From contig NZ_LRFG02000008.1 in assembly GCF_001641755.2 (NCBI RefSeq), positions 1 to 64,000 on the forward strand: a DNA stretch of 64,000 nucleotides, in the 5' to 3' direction. Below are positions 36,443 to 44,979 of this stretch, piece after piece (position 1 is the first letter of the stretch; every line of letters starts with the position of its first letter). This DNA comes from Microbulbifer flavimaris. GTDB lineage: Bacteria > Pseudomonadota > Gammaproteobacteria > Pseudomonadales > Cellvibrionaceae. A program made the position numbers and the translations under genes. Under the pieces are notes generated by a model that did not search any database, was not told the DNA's origin, and saw nothing but the letters and a program-made list of their open reading frames with translations.

Positions 36443-37411
36443 ATGAAGCTGAAAATGGTAATGATGGGCCTGGCGTCGGCAGCGCTGGTATTGGCGGCCG
36501 CCGGTTGCGCGGAAAAAGAAAACGCTGAGATGGAAACCGCTGCAGCAGAGGAAATGCAGGCACAAAGCGAAAGCGGCAGCATGGACAGCATGGATAGCCA
36601 GGCAGCGGACTCACAGGCAAACGGTGCTGAGCAAGCGCAGGCTGGAGCCTCATCGCTCGACGACGTGATAGCCGGTGATCACCGCACGGCCAAATACGCT
36701 GAGCGCGACCAGTACCGTCGCCCGGCGGAGACACTCAAATTTATCGGAATCGAGCCGACCATGACCGTGGTCGAAATTGCGCCCGGTGGCGGCTGGTATA
36801 CCGAGATTCTCGCTCCCTACCTCAAAGACCAGGGCACCCTCTATGCGGCTCACTTTCCGGCGGACAGTGAGGTCAGCTATTACCAGCGCTCCCTGAAGGC
36901 GTTCAAGGAGAAGCTGGCAGCGGACAAGGAAAACTATGGTGAAGTGATCCTGACCGAGTTTGATCCCGCCGCAGGTAGCGAGATTGCTCCCGCCGGCAGT
37001 GCCGATGCCGTCGTGACCTTCCGCAATGTGCACAACTGGATGCGCGGCGAAAATGAGCAAAAGGCGTTCGAGAACTTCTTTGCCGCACTGAAGCCCGGTG
37101 GTGTATTGGGTGTGGTCGAGCACCGTGCGAAGCCGGGTACCAGCCGCGAGGATATGATCAGCAGTGGCTATGTTACCCAGGACCATGTGGTGAAGATGGC
37201 CGAGCAGGCGGGCTTCGAACTGGAAGAGGCCAGCGAGATCAACGCCAACCCGAAAGATACCGCGGACCACCCGAAAGGTGTCTGGACCTTGCCGCCTTCC
37301 CTGCGCCTGGGTGACGAGGACAAGGACAAGTATCTCGCCATCGGTGAGAGCGACCGCATGACTCTGCGCTTCCGCAAGCCGGCTGACGCGGACAGCGCAG
37401 ACCAAGGTTGA
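36443..37411 (+). CDS. Lipoprotein with a SAM-methyltransferase-like fold (COG4798 type)
   Basis: A 322-residue protein. The signal ends in the lipobox AAGC (Cys22 near MKLKMVMMGLASAALVLAA) and is followed by a Glu/Gln/Ser/Ala-rich linker of about 50 residues. A Rossmann methyltransferase-like domain then begins with VVEIAPGGGWYTEIL as motif I and continues through FRNVHNWM and LKPGGVLGVVEHR. This matches predicted periplasmic methyltransferases (COG4798). Free SAM is not expected in the periplasm, so the activity is puzzling. The gene follows the thiamine-binding-like gene closely and is probably in one transcript with it. Confidence 0.82.
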   Translation: MKLKMVMMGLASAALVLAAAGCAEKENAEMETAAAEEMQAQSESGSMDSMDSQAADSQANGAEQAQAGASSLDDVIAGDHRTAKYAERDQYRRPAETLKFIGIEPTMTVVEIAPGGGWYTEILAPYLKDQGTLYAAHFPADSEVSYYQRSLKAFKEKLAADKENYGEVILTEFDPAAGSEIAPAGSADAVVTFRNVHNWMRGENEQKAFENFFAALKPGGVLGVVEHRAKPGTSREDMISSGYVTQDHVVKMAEQAGFELEEASEINANPKDTADHPKGVWTLPPSLRLGDEDKDKYLAIGESDRMTLRFRKPADADSADQG

Positions 37412-37489
37412 CTCTCAGGATGAGAATCCGGGTGGCCACAGGTTAGAATAACGCTTTCTGATCTCTGGCCACCTGACGCTGTACCCACG

Positions 37490-37714
37490 ATGCGCATTCC
37501 CCACGACCAACTCGATCCCGATACCCTGCAGAACCTGCTGGAAGAATACGCCACCCGCGACGGCACTGATTATGGTGAGCGGGAGGTGAGTCTCAGTGAC
37601 AAGGTCGCCAGTCTGCGCCGGCAGCTTCGCTCCGGCGAGGTAGTGATCTGGTTCGAGCCGGGGGAGGAATCCGTCAACCTGGTGCTGGCGGAGGATCTGA
37701 CCGGCCATGAGTGA
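37490..37714 (+). CDS. YheU/UPF0270 family protein
   Basis: A 74-residue conserved protein of unknown function. MRIPHDQLDPDTLQNLLEEY and the block RDGTDYGE are the family signature. Its last 8 bases overlap the alpha/beta hydrolase gene, so the two are translationally coupled. E. coli yheU is likewise beside a hydrolase gene (yheT). Confidence 0.88.
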   Translation: MRIPHDQLDPDTLQNLLEEYATRDGTDYGEREVSLSDKVASLRRQLRSGEVVIWFEPGEESVNLVLAEDLTGHE

Positions 37715-38360
37715 ATGGCTGATCGATCGGCCCGCAGGTGCGCCGCGGGCCCGCTTCCTCTTCGCCCACGGGGCGGGAGCCGCGATGGACAGCGACTTCA
37801 TGACCGCGCTGAGTGGGGATCTCTCCCGGCGGGGCATTGAGGTGGTGCGCTTCGAGTTTCCCTACATGGTGGAGCGGCGCAACACCGGTAAACGCCGTCC
37901 CCCGAATCCGATGGCGCAGTTGCAGGAAGCGTTTACGGCGCAGATTGATCACTGGCTCGGTGTGGATGATCGGCTGCCGCTGTTCATCGGTGGCAAGTCC
38001 ATGGGTGGACGGGTGGCCAGCCTGCTGGCAGATGCCCGTTTTACAGCGGGGGAGTTGCAGGGGCTGGTTTGCCTCGGTTATCCCTTTCACCCGCAGGGCA
38101 AGCCGGAGCGTCTGCGCACGGAACACCTGGCGGACCTGCAGTGCCCTGCGCTGATCGTGCAGGGCACCCGGGACCCTCTGGGGAATGCCGGGGAAGTGGC
38201 CGGCTACTCTCTATCGGCGCAAATTGCGATCACGTGGCTGGAAGATGGCGATCACGACTTCAAGCCCCGCAAGGCCAGCGGTTTCACCCGCGAGGGCCAC
38301 TGGGCGGCTGCGGCGGAGCGAGTGGCCGACTTTATTCAGCTGCGGCCTCCAGAATCGTGA
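37707..38360 (+). CDS. Alpha/beta hydrolase of the COG3571/KANL3-Tex30 type
   Basis: A 217-residue hydrolase. The oxyanion region FAHGAGAAMDSDF is typical of this group, the nucleophile is Ser98 in GGKSMGG, an acid is likely in QGTRDPLGN, and the His is in DGDHDFKPRKASG. Substrate unknown; the family holds small esterases or depolymerases. Its start overlaps the UPF0270 gene, and its last 29 bases overlap the convergent ABM gene. Confidence 0.88.
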   Translation: MSEWLIDRPAGAPRARFLFAHGAGAAMDSDFMTALSGDLSRRGIEVVRFEFPYMVERRNTGKRRPPNPMAQLQEAFTAQIDHWLGVDDRLPLFIGGKSMGGRVASLLADARFTAGELQGLVCLGYPFHPQGKPERLRTEHLADLQCPALIVQGTRDPLGNAGEVAGYSLSAQIAITWLEDGDHDFKPRKASGFTREGHWAAAAERVADFIQLRPPES

Positions 38361-38622
38361 TGCGCTCATCGTCTTTGAGCATGGGTTTCAACAGCGCCAT
38401 CTGACCGCGACGTTCTTCGCTGGTATACCAGTGCTGCCAGTGCAGGTCTGACTGCCACTTGGACAGGGTAAAACGGCGCAGCGGGTTCTCCTTGGCGGTA
38501 AAGGTCTGGCCATCGATAAAGCCCACGGTGCGGTAGGCGTGGTTCAGTAACTTGCGCGCTGCCTGCTCATAAGTGGACTGCATATCGGGAGCGATCTCCC
38601 GCTCGATCAAAACGTAAATCAT
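38332..38622 (-). CDS. ABM-domain (antibiotic biosynthesis monooxygenase-like) protein
   Basis: A 96-residue ferredoxin-like-fold protein with the ABM pattern: MIYVLIEREIAP at the start, a helix, GFIDGQTF, then TLSKWQSDLHWQHWYTSEER. Members act as cofactor-free oxygenases, haem-degrading enzymes or simply dimeric binders. No haem ligand pattern is evident. It is convergent with, and overlaps, the hydrolase gene. Confidence 0.8.
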   Translation of the reverse strand: MIYVLIEREIAPDMQSTYEQAARKLLNHAYRTVGFIDGQTFTAKENPLRRFTLSKWQSDLHWQHWYTSEERRGQMALLKPMLKDDERITILEAAAE

Positions 38623-38750
38623 CTTTTACTCTTCAGTCACTGTTTGACTCGATTCTAGCGCGGAGTCTCGGCCCGGTAAGAGGCGAATTGGCCGCGTGAC
38701 TCGGCAAACTTGCAGGTGACGATTTATGGCAATTGCCGGACAATAGCGCC

Positions 38751-38984
38751 ATGAAACCAGATCACACTCTCGATGCCCGCGGCCTGCTGTGCCCGGAACC
38801 CGTTATGATGCTACACGCCGCGGTGCGTAAAGTCGCTCCCGGTGAGGTATTGCAGATGTTGGCGACAGACCCTTCCACGCAGCGGGACGTACCCAAATTC
38901 TGCCAGTTTCTCGGTCACGAGCTGGTGGAACACCGGGAAGAGGAAAACGAGTTCGTATACTGGATCAGGAGAGGCGAGGCCTAG
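38751..38984 (+). CDS. tusA: TusA-family sulfur carrier
   Basis: A 77-residue TusA protein with Cys14 in the diagnostic LCPEPV motif, the persulfide-carrying residue used in 2-thiouridine synthesis at tRNA position 34 and in molybdopterin sulfur transfer. The ATG at 38751 is used; an in-frame TTG at 38733 adds six unconserved residues. A GC palindrome follows 5 bases after the stop. The mnmC gene elsewhere in the window finishes the same modified nucleoside. Confidence 0.92.
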   Translation: MKPDHTLDARGLLCPEPVMMLHAAVRKVAPGEVLQMLATDPSTQRDVPKFCQFLGHELVEHREEENEFVYWIRRGEA

Positions 38985-38988
38985 AGCG

Positions 38989-39008
38989 GGCGGGGGCATG
39001 CCCCCGCC
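38989..39008. repeat. Perfect GC palindrome between convergent genes
   Basis: GGCGGGGGCATGCCCCCGCC, a 20-bp perfect palindrome, lies between tusA and a convergent gene of unknown function. It lacks a T tract. It is nearly the same as the hairpin at 7723-7743, which suggests a recurring intergenic element or a 3' end protector. Confidence 0.65.
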
Positions 39009-39040
39009 GTGTGCGCATGGTGTGGTCTTTTTACTCGGAG

Positions 39041-39727
39041 TCAGGGCGCAGTGACAAGCGCGGCGATGGCGGCCAGCGCCTCCGGATCCTCCGATTTGAT
39101 CTTGTTGGCAATATGGTGCTGGAAGAAATAGCGGAACTCCCGCGCTTCCTGGGCCGGGTAAAGGCACAGGTCACCCGGTAGCACCGGCGTGGTCTCGACG
39201 TGGTCGTGGTCGATCAGCATGCCGTGTATCTCCCCGCTGGCATAAAGCCGCCAGCTCACCACCTCGGTGAGGGTCAGGTTTTCCCGGCTGTCATCCATAA
39301 ACACCGCATGGGTGCCGATGGTATCCGGAATCTCCTGCAACACCTCTTCGGCCTTGCTGCTTTCGTATTCGAAGTATTCCGCCGCAGTCTCCAGCTCGAC
39401 GATCTTGTGGATAGGGGGTTCTTGGAATATCTCTTCGATGCCCGGGTCGTAGTACCCCTCAAAGCGCCCGTCGAGGGGATCCTTGATCTCAGGGCAGGGG
39501 ACGATGGAGTTGAGCCAGGGGACGAGTCCTACAATCTCGCCATTGGCTCGCAGGCCCCAGCACAATATCTTGAGGCTGTAGAGGTCGGATCCACTGGAGC
39601 TGTTGGAGTAGAGCATTTCCAAGCCATCTAGCTCCGGCGACAGGCGGATAAAGCGTCTGCTCGCTGAAGTTTCGATCGGCTCGCCGGTGAAGAGGTCAAC
39701 CACATTGCTGTAGCGGTGGTCGGTCAT
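39041..39727 (-). CDS. Conserved protein of unknown function
   Basis: A 228-residue soluble acidic protein. The ATG at 39727 has an excellent AAGGAGG site 6 bases upstream; the frame continues further upstream but reads as antisense. The N-terminus MTDHRYSNVVDLFTGEP and the central block GEIVGLVPWLNSIVPCPE are distinctive, but I cannot link them to a named family. No signal peptide, membrane helix or catalytic motif is visible. It is divergent from the epmC run, with about 270 bases between the starts. Confidence 0.75.
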   Translation of the reverse strand: MTDHRYSNVVDLFTGEPIETSASRRFIRLSPELDGLEMLYSNSSSGSDLYSLKILCWGLRANGEIVGLVPWLNSIVPCPEIKDPLDGRFEGYYDPGIEEIFQEPPIHKIVELETAAEYFEYESSKAEEVLQEIPDTIGTHAVFMDDSRENLTLTEVVSWRLYASGEIHGMLIDHDHVETTPVLPGDLCLYPAQEAREFRYFFQHHIANKIKSEDPEALAAIAALVTAP

Positions 39728-39998
39728 GGAGCACCTCCTTGCAGGGCCGGTTGTGGTGCAGGAGGGCGTTGTACTGCTTATTCCCCCCTGGGGAACCCGG
39801 TTGCAGGGCAGGGCCCCTTTTCCGGCGTCCCTGTCCCTAAAGGTATATGTTGCCCCCCTGAAATACAATACGGGATTTCGCTGTCGCCGCAGGCCAAACC
39901 TTTGGCTGCTGTGGCGTGGGCTTGCACTCCCGGGGGCCGTTGTTATAGTTCGCGCCTTCCCCTCGACTGACAGTACCGACCAGAGCCCGGAGCTTCCC

Positions 39999-40580
39999 TT
40001 GCAAAGCCTGTCCAGTGCAGCCGAACCAGCCACCGCAGCAGAGGTCGCGGCCCGTATCAGCGCCGTGTTTGATCGCTGCTTCGCGGATAGCCGGGGCCTG
40101 AATACACGGCTCTGCGGCGGGCACCCGGAACCCTTCTACCGGCCTGCGGGCGGTGACTGCCCGTTTCATCGGGTCGAATTCACCCTGGATTACCCTGCCA
40201 GCGCCCTGCACGAGGCCGCACACTGGTGCGTGGCCGGTGCCGCGCGGCGTCAGCAGCCGGACTACGGATACTGGTACGCGCCGGATGGTCGCAGCGAGGA
40301 GCAGCAGCGATTGTTCGAGCAGGTGGAGGTGAAGCCCCAGGCGCTCGAGTGGATCTTCTCGCGGGCCTGTGGCCTCAGGTTCCGGGTCAGCGCGGACAAT
40401 CTGGCGCTGGGCCTGGGGCCGAGCGATGACTTCAAGGCCGCCATCTTCGAGCAGGTGCTGACCTATTGCCGACAGGGTCTGTCCGAGCGTCCGCGGCAGT
40501 TTGCTGTTGCCCTGGCAGTGGAGTTCGGGCGGCCGCAGCCGTTCTGTGAATTACAGTATCGGCTGGCAGACCTGACATGA
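39999..40580 (+). CDS. epmC: Elongation factor P hydroxylase EpmC
   Basis: A protein of about 193 residues of the YfcM/EpmC family, which hydroxylates the beta-lysyl-lysine of EF-P. There is no ATG in the coding part. TTG at 39999 is chosen because GGAG at 39989-39992 is 6 bases upstream and the product starts just before the conserved domain. Metal-binding candidates are in LHEAAHWCVAG, with VEVKPQALEW and FGRPQPF as further family landmarks. Its stop overlaps the start of the xni-like gene. EF-P and epmA/epmB are not in the window. Confidence 0.88.
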   Translation: MQSLSSAAEPATAAEVAARISAVFDRCFADSRGLNTRLCGGHPEPFYRPAGGDCPFHRVEFTLDYPASALHEAAHWCVAGAARRQQPDYGYWYAPDGRSEEQQRLFEQVEVKPQALEWIFSRACGLRFRVSADNLALGLGPSDDFKAAIFEQVLTYCRQGLSERPRQFAVALAVEFGRPQPFCELQYRLADLT

Positions 40581-41512
40581 GCGGAGTGGCGCCAGCAGTA
40601 CACAGTGAAAGGCCCGTGCTCCTGGTGGACGCGTCGGTCTATATCTTCCGTTACTACTTCGCCCTGCCGCCCAATTGGGAGAGTCGCAGTGGGTATCCCA
40701 CCGAGGCTGTGTACGGGTTTACCAACTTCCTGTTAGACCTGCTGCAGCGGCGCCCATCCCATATTGCCTGTGCGTTTGACGAGTCCCTGGGCAGTTGCTT
40801 TCGCAACGAACTCTACCCGGATTACAAGTGCAGCCGCGCACTCCCCGACGAAGCCCTGGCGTTCCAGCTGGCCGCCTGCCGGACTATGGCCGAGGCGCTG
40901 GGCATTGCCAGTTTTGCCAGCGAGCGTTTCGAGGCAGACGACATCCTGGCAACCCTGACCCGCCTCCTGCGGGAGTCTGCGCCGGTGATTATCAGTCGCG
41001 ACAAGGATCTTGGGCAGCTTCTCGACAGGGGGGCGGCTTCGCTGTGGGATTTCGCCGCCGATCGCCATACCGACCGCGACGGTGTGCGTGCGCGTTTCGG
41101 CGTGGCGCCCCGCCAGATTGCGGATTTCCTGGCCCTGGTCGGCGACAGCAGCGATGACATTCCCGGGGTGCCCGGCGTCGGGCCCAAGACCGCCGCAGCC
41201 CTCCTGCAGCATTTTGATTCCGTAGAGGCCCTGCTGGCGGACCCGGGCGCTGTAGCCGGGCTCGCGGTTCGCGGAGCCAGGGGGCTCTCCAGCAAGATCG
41301 AACAGTATGCGGAGCAGATCATGCTGGCAAAGCGGCTGGCCACCCTCGACGAGGCTGTTCCGCTTGATGTAGAGCCTGGTGACTTGCGATGGAGCAGCAA
41401 GGAGCCGGAGCTGGCCCAGGCGCTGGCGGACGAATTCGGCATCGGTGGGCTCAAGTCTAAAATCGAACGGGTATTGATGATGCAGGCCACAGAGCCGGCG
41501 GAGGACGCGTGA
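40577..41512 (+). CDS. xni: 5'-3' exonuclease/flap endonuclease, Xni-like
   Basis: A 311-residue nuclease of the PIN/H3TH family, as in the 5' nuclease part of DNA polymerase I. Metal-binding acids are at Asp18 (LLVDASVYIFR), in FEADDILATL and ISRDKDLGQLL, and in GDSSDDIPGVPGVGPKTA, where the helix-hairpin-helix also begins. It is longer than E. coli ExoIX (251 residues) and could be called a PolA-like 5' nuclease instead. It overlaps epmC by 4 bases (ATGA) and pdxB by 4 bases. Confidence 0.88.
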   Translation: MSGVAPAVHSERPVLLVDASVYIFRYYFALPPNWESRSGYPTEAVYGFTNFLLDLLQRRPSHIACAFDESLGSCFRNELYPDYKCSRALPDEALAFQLAACRTMAEALGIASFASERFEADDILATLTRLLRESAPVIISRDKDLGQLLDRGAASLWDFAADRHTDRDGVRARFGVAPRQIADFLALVGDSSDDIPGVPGVGPKTAAALLQHFDSVEALLADPGAVAGLAVRGARGLSSKIEQYAEQIMLAKRLATLDEAVPLDVEPGDLRWSSKEPELAQALADEFGIGGLKSKIERVLMMQATEPAEDA

Positions 41513-42690
41513 GAGAAGGAAAGGTCAGGATTGTCGCCGACGAGAATATTCCGGCGGTGGAGCAATATTTCGGCGATCTGGGCAGCATCCAGCGCTTGCC
41601 GGGGCGCACCATGACCCGCGAGCAACTGCTGGACGCCGACGTCTTGTTGGTGCGCTCCGTTACCCCGGTCGATCGGGAGTTACTGGAAGGTACCCCGGTG
41701 GCCTTTGTGGGCAGTTGCACCATCGGTACCGATCATCTGGATACCACCTGGCTGGACCGGCAGGGAATCCCCTGGAGTGCCGCGCCGGGCTGTAATGCCA
41801 ATTCCGTGGTCGAATATGTTTTCTGTGCCCTGGCGGCCCTCGGGAGGGACTGGCGTGGGCAGCGATTCGGAATCGTTGGCTGCGGCAATGTTGGCGGTCT
41901 TTTGCAGCGGCGGCTGCACGGTCTCGGCATCGAATGCCGGGTCTATGATCCCTGGCTGCAGGGCAATGCGGATCTTGCCACGCTTGATGAAGTCATGGCC
42001 CAGGATGTGGTCTGCCTGCACGCACCACTGGTAAAGGATGGCCCCCACCCCAGCCTGCACATGGTCGACGCCGAGCATCTTGCGGCAATGAAAGAGGGTG
42101 CAGTCCTGATCAGCGCCGGTCGCGGGGCTGTGGTGGATAACAGCACGTTGCTTGCACTGCTCGAACGGGGCAAGCCGCTCACCACTGTACTGGATGTCTG
42201 GGAGAATGAACCGGAAATCAATACGGCGCTGCTGGCAAAGGTGGATATCGGCACCCCGCATATTGCCGGTTACAGCCATGACGGCAAGCTCGCCGGCACA
42301 CGCATGGTGCGTGAGGCGCTCTCCAGCGCACTGGGGTTGCCGACCATCTCAGAGGATGCAGAGGTGAAAGGAGAGATACGGGAAGAGTTGGGGAGAGAGT
42401 TTGGGGCCGAGACGCAGTTGCGCACCCTGGCTCCGTCCAGGGCCGGCAAAGATTTGAAGAGCGACTTTGACCTGATGGCGGACCTGTTACTGCAGATGTA
42501 CGATCCGCGGGCCGATGATCGCCGCCTGCGGGCTGCAGCAAATGCGCAATTGCCCCTGGCACAGGGGTTCGACCGGTTGCGCCGGGAATATCCGCGCCGG
42601 CTGGAGTTCTCCCACTATCGCGCCGGAGCAGCGGGTCTTGATACTGAATCATGCCGACAACTGGAAATACTGGGGCTCAAGTGGAACTGA
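41509..42690 (+). CDS. pdxB: Erythronate-4-phosphate dehydrogenase
   Basis: A 393-residue 2-hydroxyacid dehydrogenase of the DXP-dependent vitamin B6 pathway. The N-terminus IVADENIPAVEQYFG and the NAD site FGIVGCGNVGG are typical, with catalytic Arg, Glu and His in SAGRGAVVDN, DVWENEPEI and PHIAGYSHDGK. The extra C-terminal dimerisation domain (after residue 290) distinguishes PdxB from other D-2-hydroxyacid enzymes. The GTG start overlaps the stop of the xni-like gene. Confidence 0.95.
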   Translation: MREGKVRIVADENIPAVEQYFGDLGSIQRLPGRTMTREQLLDADVLLVRSVTPVDRELLEGTPVAFVGSCTIGTDHLDTTWLDRQGIPWSAAPGCNANSVVEYVFCALAALGRDWRGQRFGIVGCGNVGGLLQRRLHGLGIECRVYDPWLQGNADLATLDEVMAQDVVCLHAPLVKDGPHPSLHMVDAEHLAAMKEGAVLISAGRGAVVDNSTLLALLERGKPLTTVLDVWENEPEINTALLAKVDIGTPHIAGYSHDGKLAGTRMVREALSSALGLPTISEDAEVKGEIREELGREFGAETQLRTLAPSRAGKDLKSDFDLMADLLLQMYDPRADDRRLRAAANAQLPLAQGFDRLRREYPRRLEFSHYRAGAAGLDTESCRQLEILGLKWN

Positions 42691-43817
42691 AGAAACTCGG
42701 TCTGGTGATCAATCCCTGGGCCGGTATTGGTGGCCCGGCCGGGCTCAAGGGCAGCGACGGGGCGGAAACCGTGCGCAAGGCGCTGGAAGCGGGTGTAGAG
42801 CCGCGTGCACAACAGCGTGCTGCCACTGCGCTTGAGGCCCTGCACGAATTCCGGGACCAGGTAGAGATCCTCTGCTTTGCCGGCAACATGGGCGAGGACA
42901 CCGCCCGCGCCGCTGGATTCAGCGTTGATGTCATCGGTGCCGCAGCGGCTGATCCATCGACACCAGAGGACAGTGAGCGCGCGGCCCGTGAGATCCGCTC
43001 TGCCGGTGCCGACCTGATCGTGTTTGTCGGCGGTGACGGTACTGCCCGCAACATGGTCAATGCCCTCGGGGCGGACTTCCCGGTACTCGGCATCCCCGCC
43101 GGGGTGAAAATGCATTCCGCGTGTTTCGCCATCTCCCCCAGGGCAGCCGGGGAGGTACTGCGGCGCTTGCTCGCGGCCGAGCTGGTGGACCTGCGCGAGC
43201 ATGAGGTGCGGGATATCGACGAGAAGTCCTTCCGTGAAGGGCGGGTGAGTACCCGCTACTACGGGGAACTGTTGGTGCCGGAAGAAGGTCACTTTGTGCA
43301 GGCGGTGAAAAATGCCGGCCGCGAGGTGGAAGAACTGGCGGTGGCGGATATCGCCGCGGAAGTGGTGGAAGACATCGAGCCGGAAACCCTCTATGTGGTT
43401 GGGCCCGGTTCTACCACCCTGGCGGTGCTGAACGAATTGGGATGCGAGGGCACCCTGCTGGGGGTGGACCTGCTGCTGGATGGCAAGCTTCTGGCAAAGG
43501 ATGTCAGCGCCCGTGAAATCGAGGCGGAACTGGCGGACCACCAGGGTCCGGCCAAGATCATTCTCACTGCCATCGGCGGTCAGGGGCATCTGATCGGACG
43601 CGGCAACCAGCAGTTTTCACCGGCGGTGCTGCGCGCAGTGGGGCGTGACAACCTGATCGTGGTGGCCACCAAGACCAAGGTGACCGAGCTCGGGGGAAGG
43701 CCGCTGCTGGTTGATAGCGGTGATGCGGAACTGGACCGGGACTGGAGCGGCTTTATCCCAGTGATCACCGGTTATCGCGATGCCATCCTGTACCCGTTGA
43801 GTAACGGGGATTTATAA
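42681..43817 (+). CDS. ATP-NAD kinase-like protein (COG3199)
   Basis: A protein of about 378 residues. I prefer the GTG at 42681 with GGGG five bases before it, which gives MELKKLGLVINPWAGIGGP; an ATG at 42651 would add ten residues and a larger overlap with pdxB. The motif VFVGGDGTARNM is the GGDG nucleotide site of the NAD/diacylglycerol kinase fold, and IPAGVKMHSACFAISP resembles COG3199 proteins. That group is distinct from housekeeping NAD kinase, and its substrate is not firmly known. Confidence 0.85.
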   Translation: MELKKLGLVINPWAGIGGPAGLKGSDGAETVRKALEAGVEPRAQQRAATALEALHEFRDQVEILCFAGNMGEDTARAAGFSVDVIGAAAADPSTPEDSERAAREIRSAGADLIVFVGGDGTARNMVNALGADFPVLGIPAGVKMHSACFAISPRAAGEVLRRLLAAELVDLREHEVRDIDEKSFREGRVSTRYYGELLVPEEGHFVQAVKNAGREVEELAVADIAAEVVEDIEPETLYVVGPGSTTLAVLNELGCEGTLLGVDLLLDGKLLAKDVSAREIEAELADHQGPAKIILTAIGGQGHLIGRGNQQFSPAVLRAVGRDNLIVVATKTKVTELGGRPLLVDSGDAELDRDWSGFIPVITGYRDAILYPLSNGDL

Positions 43818-43839
43818 GAATTTGCAGTTGGAAGTATTC

Positions 43840-44769
43840 ATGAGCTGGAAAGCCCTGCTGGAACTGATCGAGAAAAAGCTGGAAGAGGGCGGCACTGATA
43901 GCCGCCGTTTTTTTCATGGCCGCGGCCGTTGCTACGAGGGCCTGGAGCAGGTTTGTGTAGACAGCTTCTACCCGGCAATCCTGGTCACTTTCTTTGAGCC
44001 CCACGAGGGAGAGGATGAACTCTGCCAGAGGCTCTGGGAGATGGCAGAGCCCTACGGTTACACGGGCGTGGCGGCGCAACGTCGCTACCTGCAGGGCGCG
44101 CCGGTGGAGTGGCCGGCGGGCAAGCCGGTGGCGGCCCCGCTGGCACGGCGCGGAGCGCTGAAATTCCCGCTGACTTTTGCCCGGCAGAATGTCGGTTTCT
44201 TCCTGGATATTGAGCCCGGTCGCCGCTGGCTGGAAGAGCAGGTGCACGCCCGAATCAATGCGGGAGAGTCCCTGAAAGTGCTCAACCTGTTTGCATTTAC
44301 CTGCGCCTTCTCCGTGGTTGCGCGAGCCGCCGGCGAGCTGGAAGTGGTGAATATCGATGTTAACCGCGGGGTGCTGAACCGCGGTCGGGAAAATCACCTC
44401 TCCAACAATCTGCCTCTCAAGGGCATCAAGTTTCTGCAGCTCGATGCGTTGCGGGAATTCAACCGCTTCGACCGTCGCGGCCCCTTTCAGCTGGCGATCG
44501 TGGATCCGCCCACGCGTCAGAAGGGCCGCTTTGATGTGAGTGAGAACTACGAGAAATTACTGCAGCTGCTGCCGGCCTGCCTGGCCCCCGGGGCTGATCT
44601 GTTGATGGTGCTCAACTCACCGGGCCACAGCGAAGCGCATTTCCGCGAAGTGATCGAGAGCGCCGACAGCCGTTACCGGGTAATCGAGCGCTTGCCACAG
44701 AACACGGATTTCCCGGATCGGGACCCGGATGCGGCATTGAAAATGCTGCATGTGCGCTTTGAGGGCTAA
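43840..44769 (+). CDS. SAM-dependent methyltransferase, RlmI/RlmK-like
   Basis: A protein of about 309 residues. The ATG at 43840 (MSWKALL) has GGAAG five bases upstream; a TTG at 43822 is less likely. After an N-terminal domain of about 110 residues, the catalytic domain reads FARQNVGFFLDIEPGRRWL, VLNLFAFTCAFSVVA (motif I), VVNIDVNRGVLNRGREN and IVDPPTRQKG (motif IV). This matches COG1092-type class I methyltransferases that act on rRNA cytidines. There is no PUA domain as in RlmI, so the target is open. It is the last gene of the overlapping run. Confidence 0.85.
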   Translation: MSWKALLELIEKKLEEGGTDSRRFFHGRGRCYEGLEQVCVDSFYPAILVTFFEPHEGEDELCQRLWEMAEPYGYTGVAAQRRYLQGAPVEWPAGKPVAAPLARRGALKFPLTFARQNVGFFLDIEPGRRWLEEQVHARINAGESLKVLNLFAFTCAFSVVARAAGELEVVNIDVNRGVLNRGRENHLSNNLPLKGIKFLQLDALREFNRFDRRGPFQLAIVDPPTRQKGRFDVSENYEKLLQLLPACLAPGADLLMVLNSPGHSEAHFREVIESADSRYRVIERLPQNTDFPDRDPDAALKMLHVRFEG

Positions 44770-44867
44770 CTGCTGGCTGGTGCTAGTCTCTGAGGCTGGA
44801 AAAACTGCTGTGGCGTGCCGGACGCGAGCCCGCTGGCGCGACACGCCGTAAAACCATCCCTGTAGGC

Positions 44868-44895
44868 TTGTCGGTGAGATCCCTCTCACCGACCG
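44868..44895. repeat. 10-bp inverted repeat in a possible dispersed intergenic element
   Basis: GTCGGTGAGA (44870-44879) pairs perfectly with TCTCACCGAC (44884-44893) around TCCC. No T tract follows. The surrounding phrase (GACACGCCGTAAAACCATCC upstream, CGTCCCGCAAGGGG downstream) reminds me of intergenic repeats seen in several marine gammaproteobacteria. Only one copy is in this window, so this is a memory-based guess. Confidence 0.35.
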
Positions 44896-44979
44896 TCCCG
44901 CAAGGGGATTCCCGTTCCCGATGCTTCTCGTCGAGTGATGAGGGTTCTACCCAAGATTGTGGCGCTGCGCGAAAGGGGG

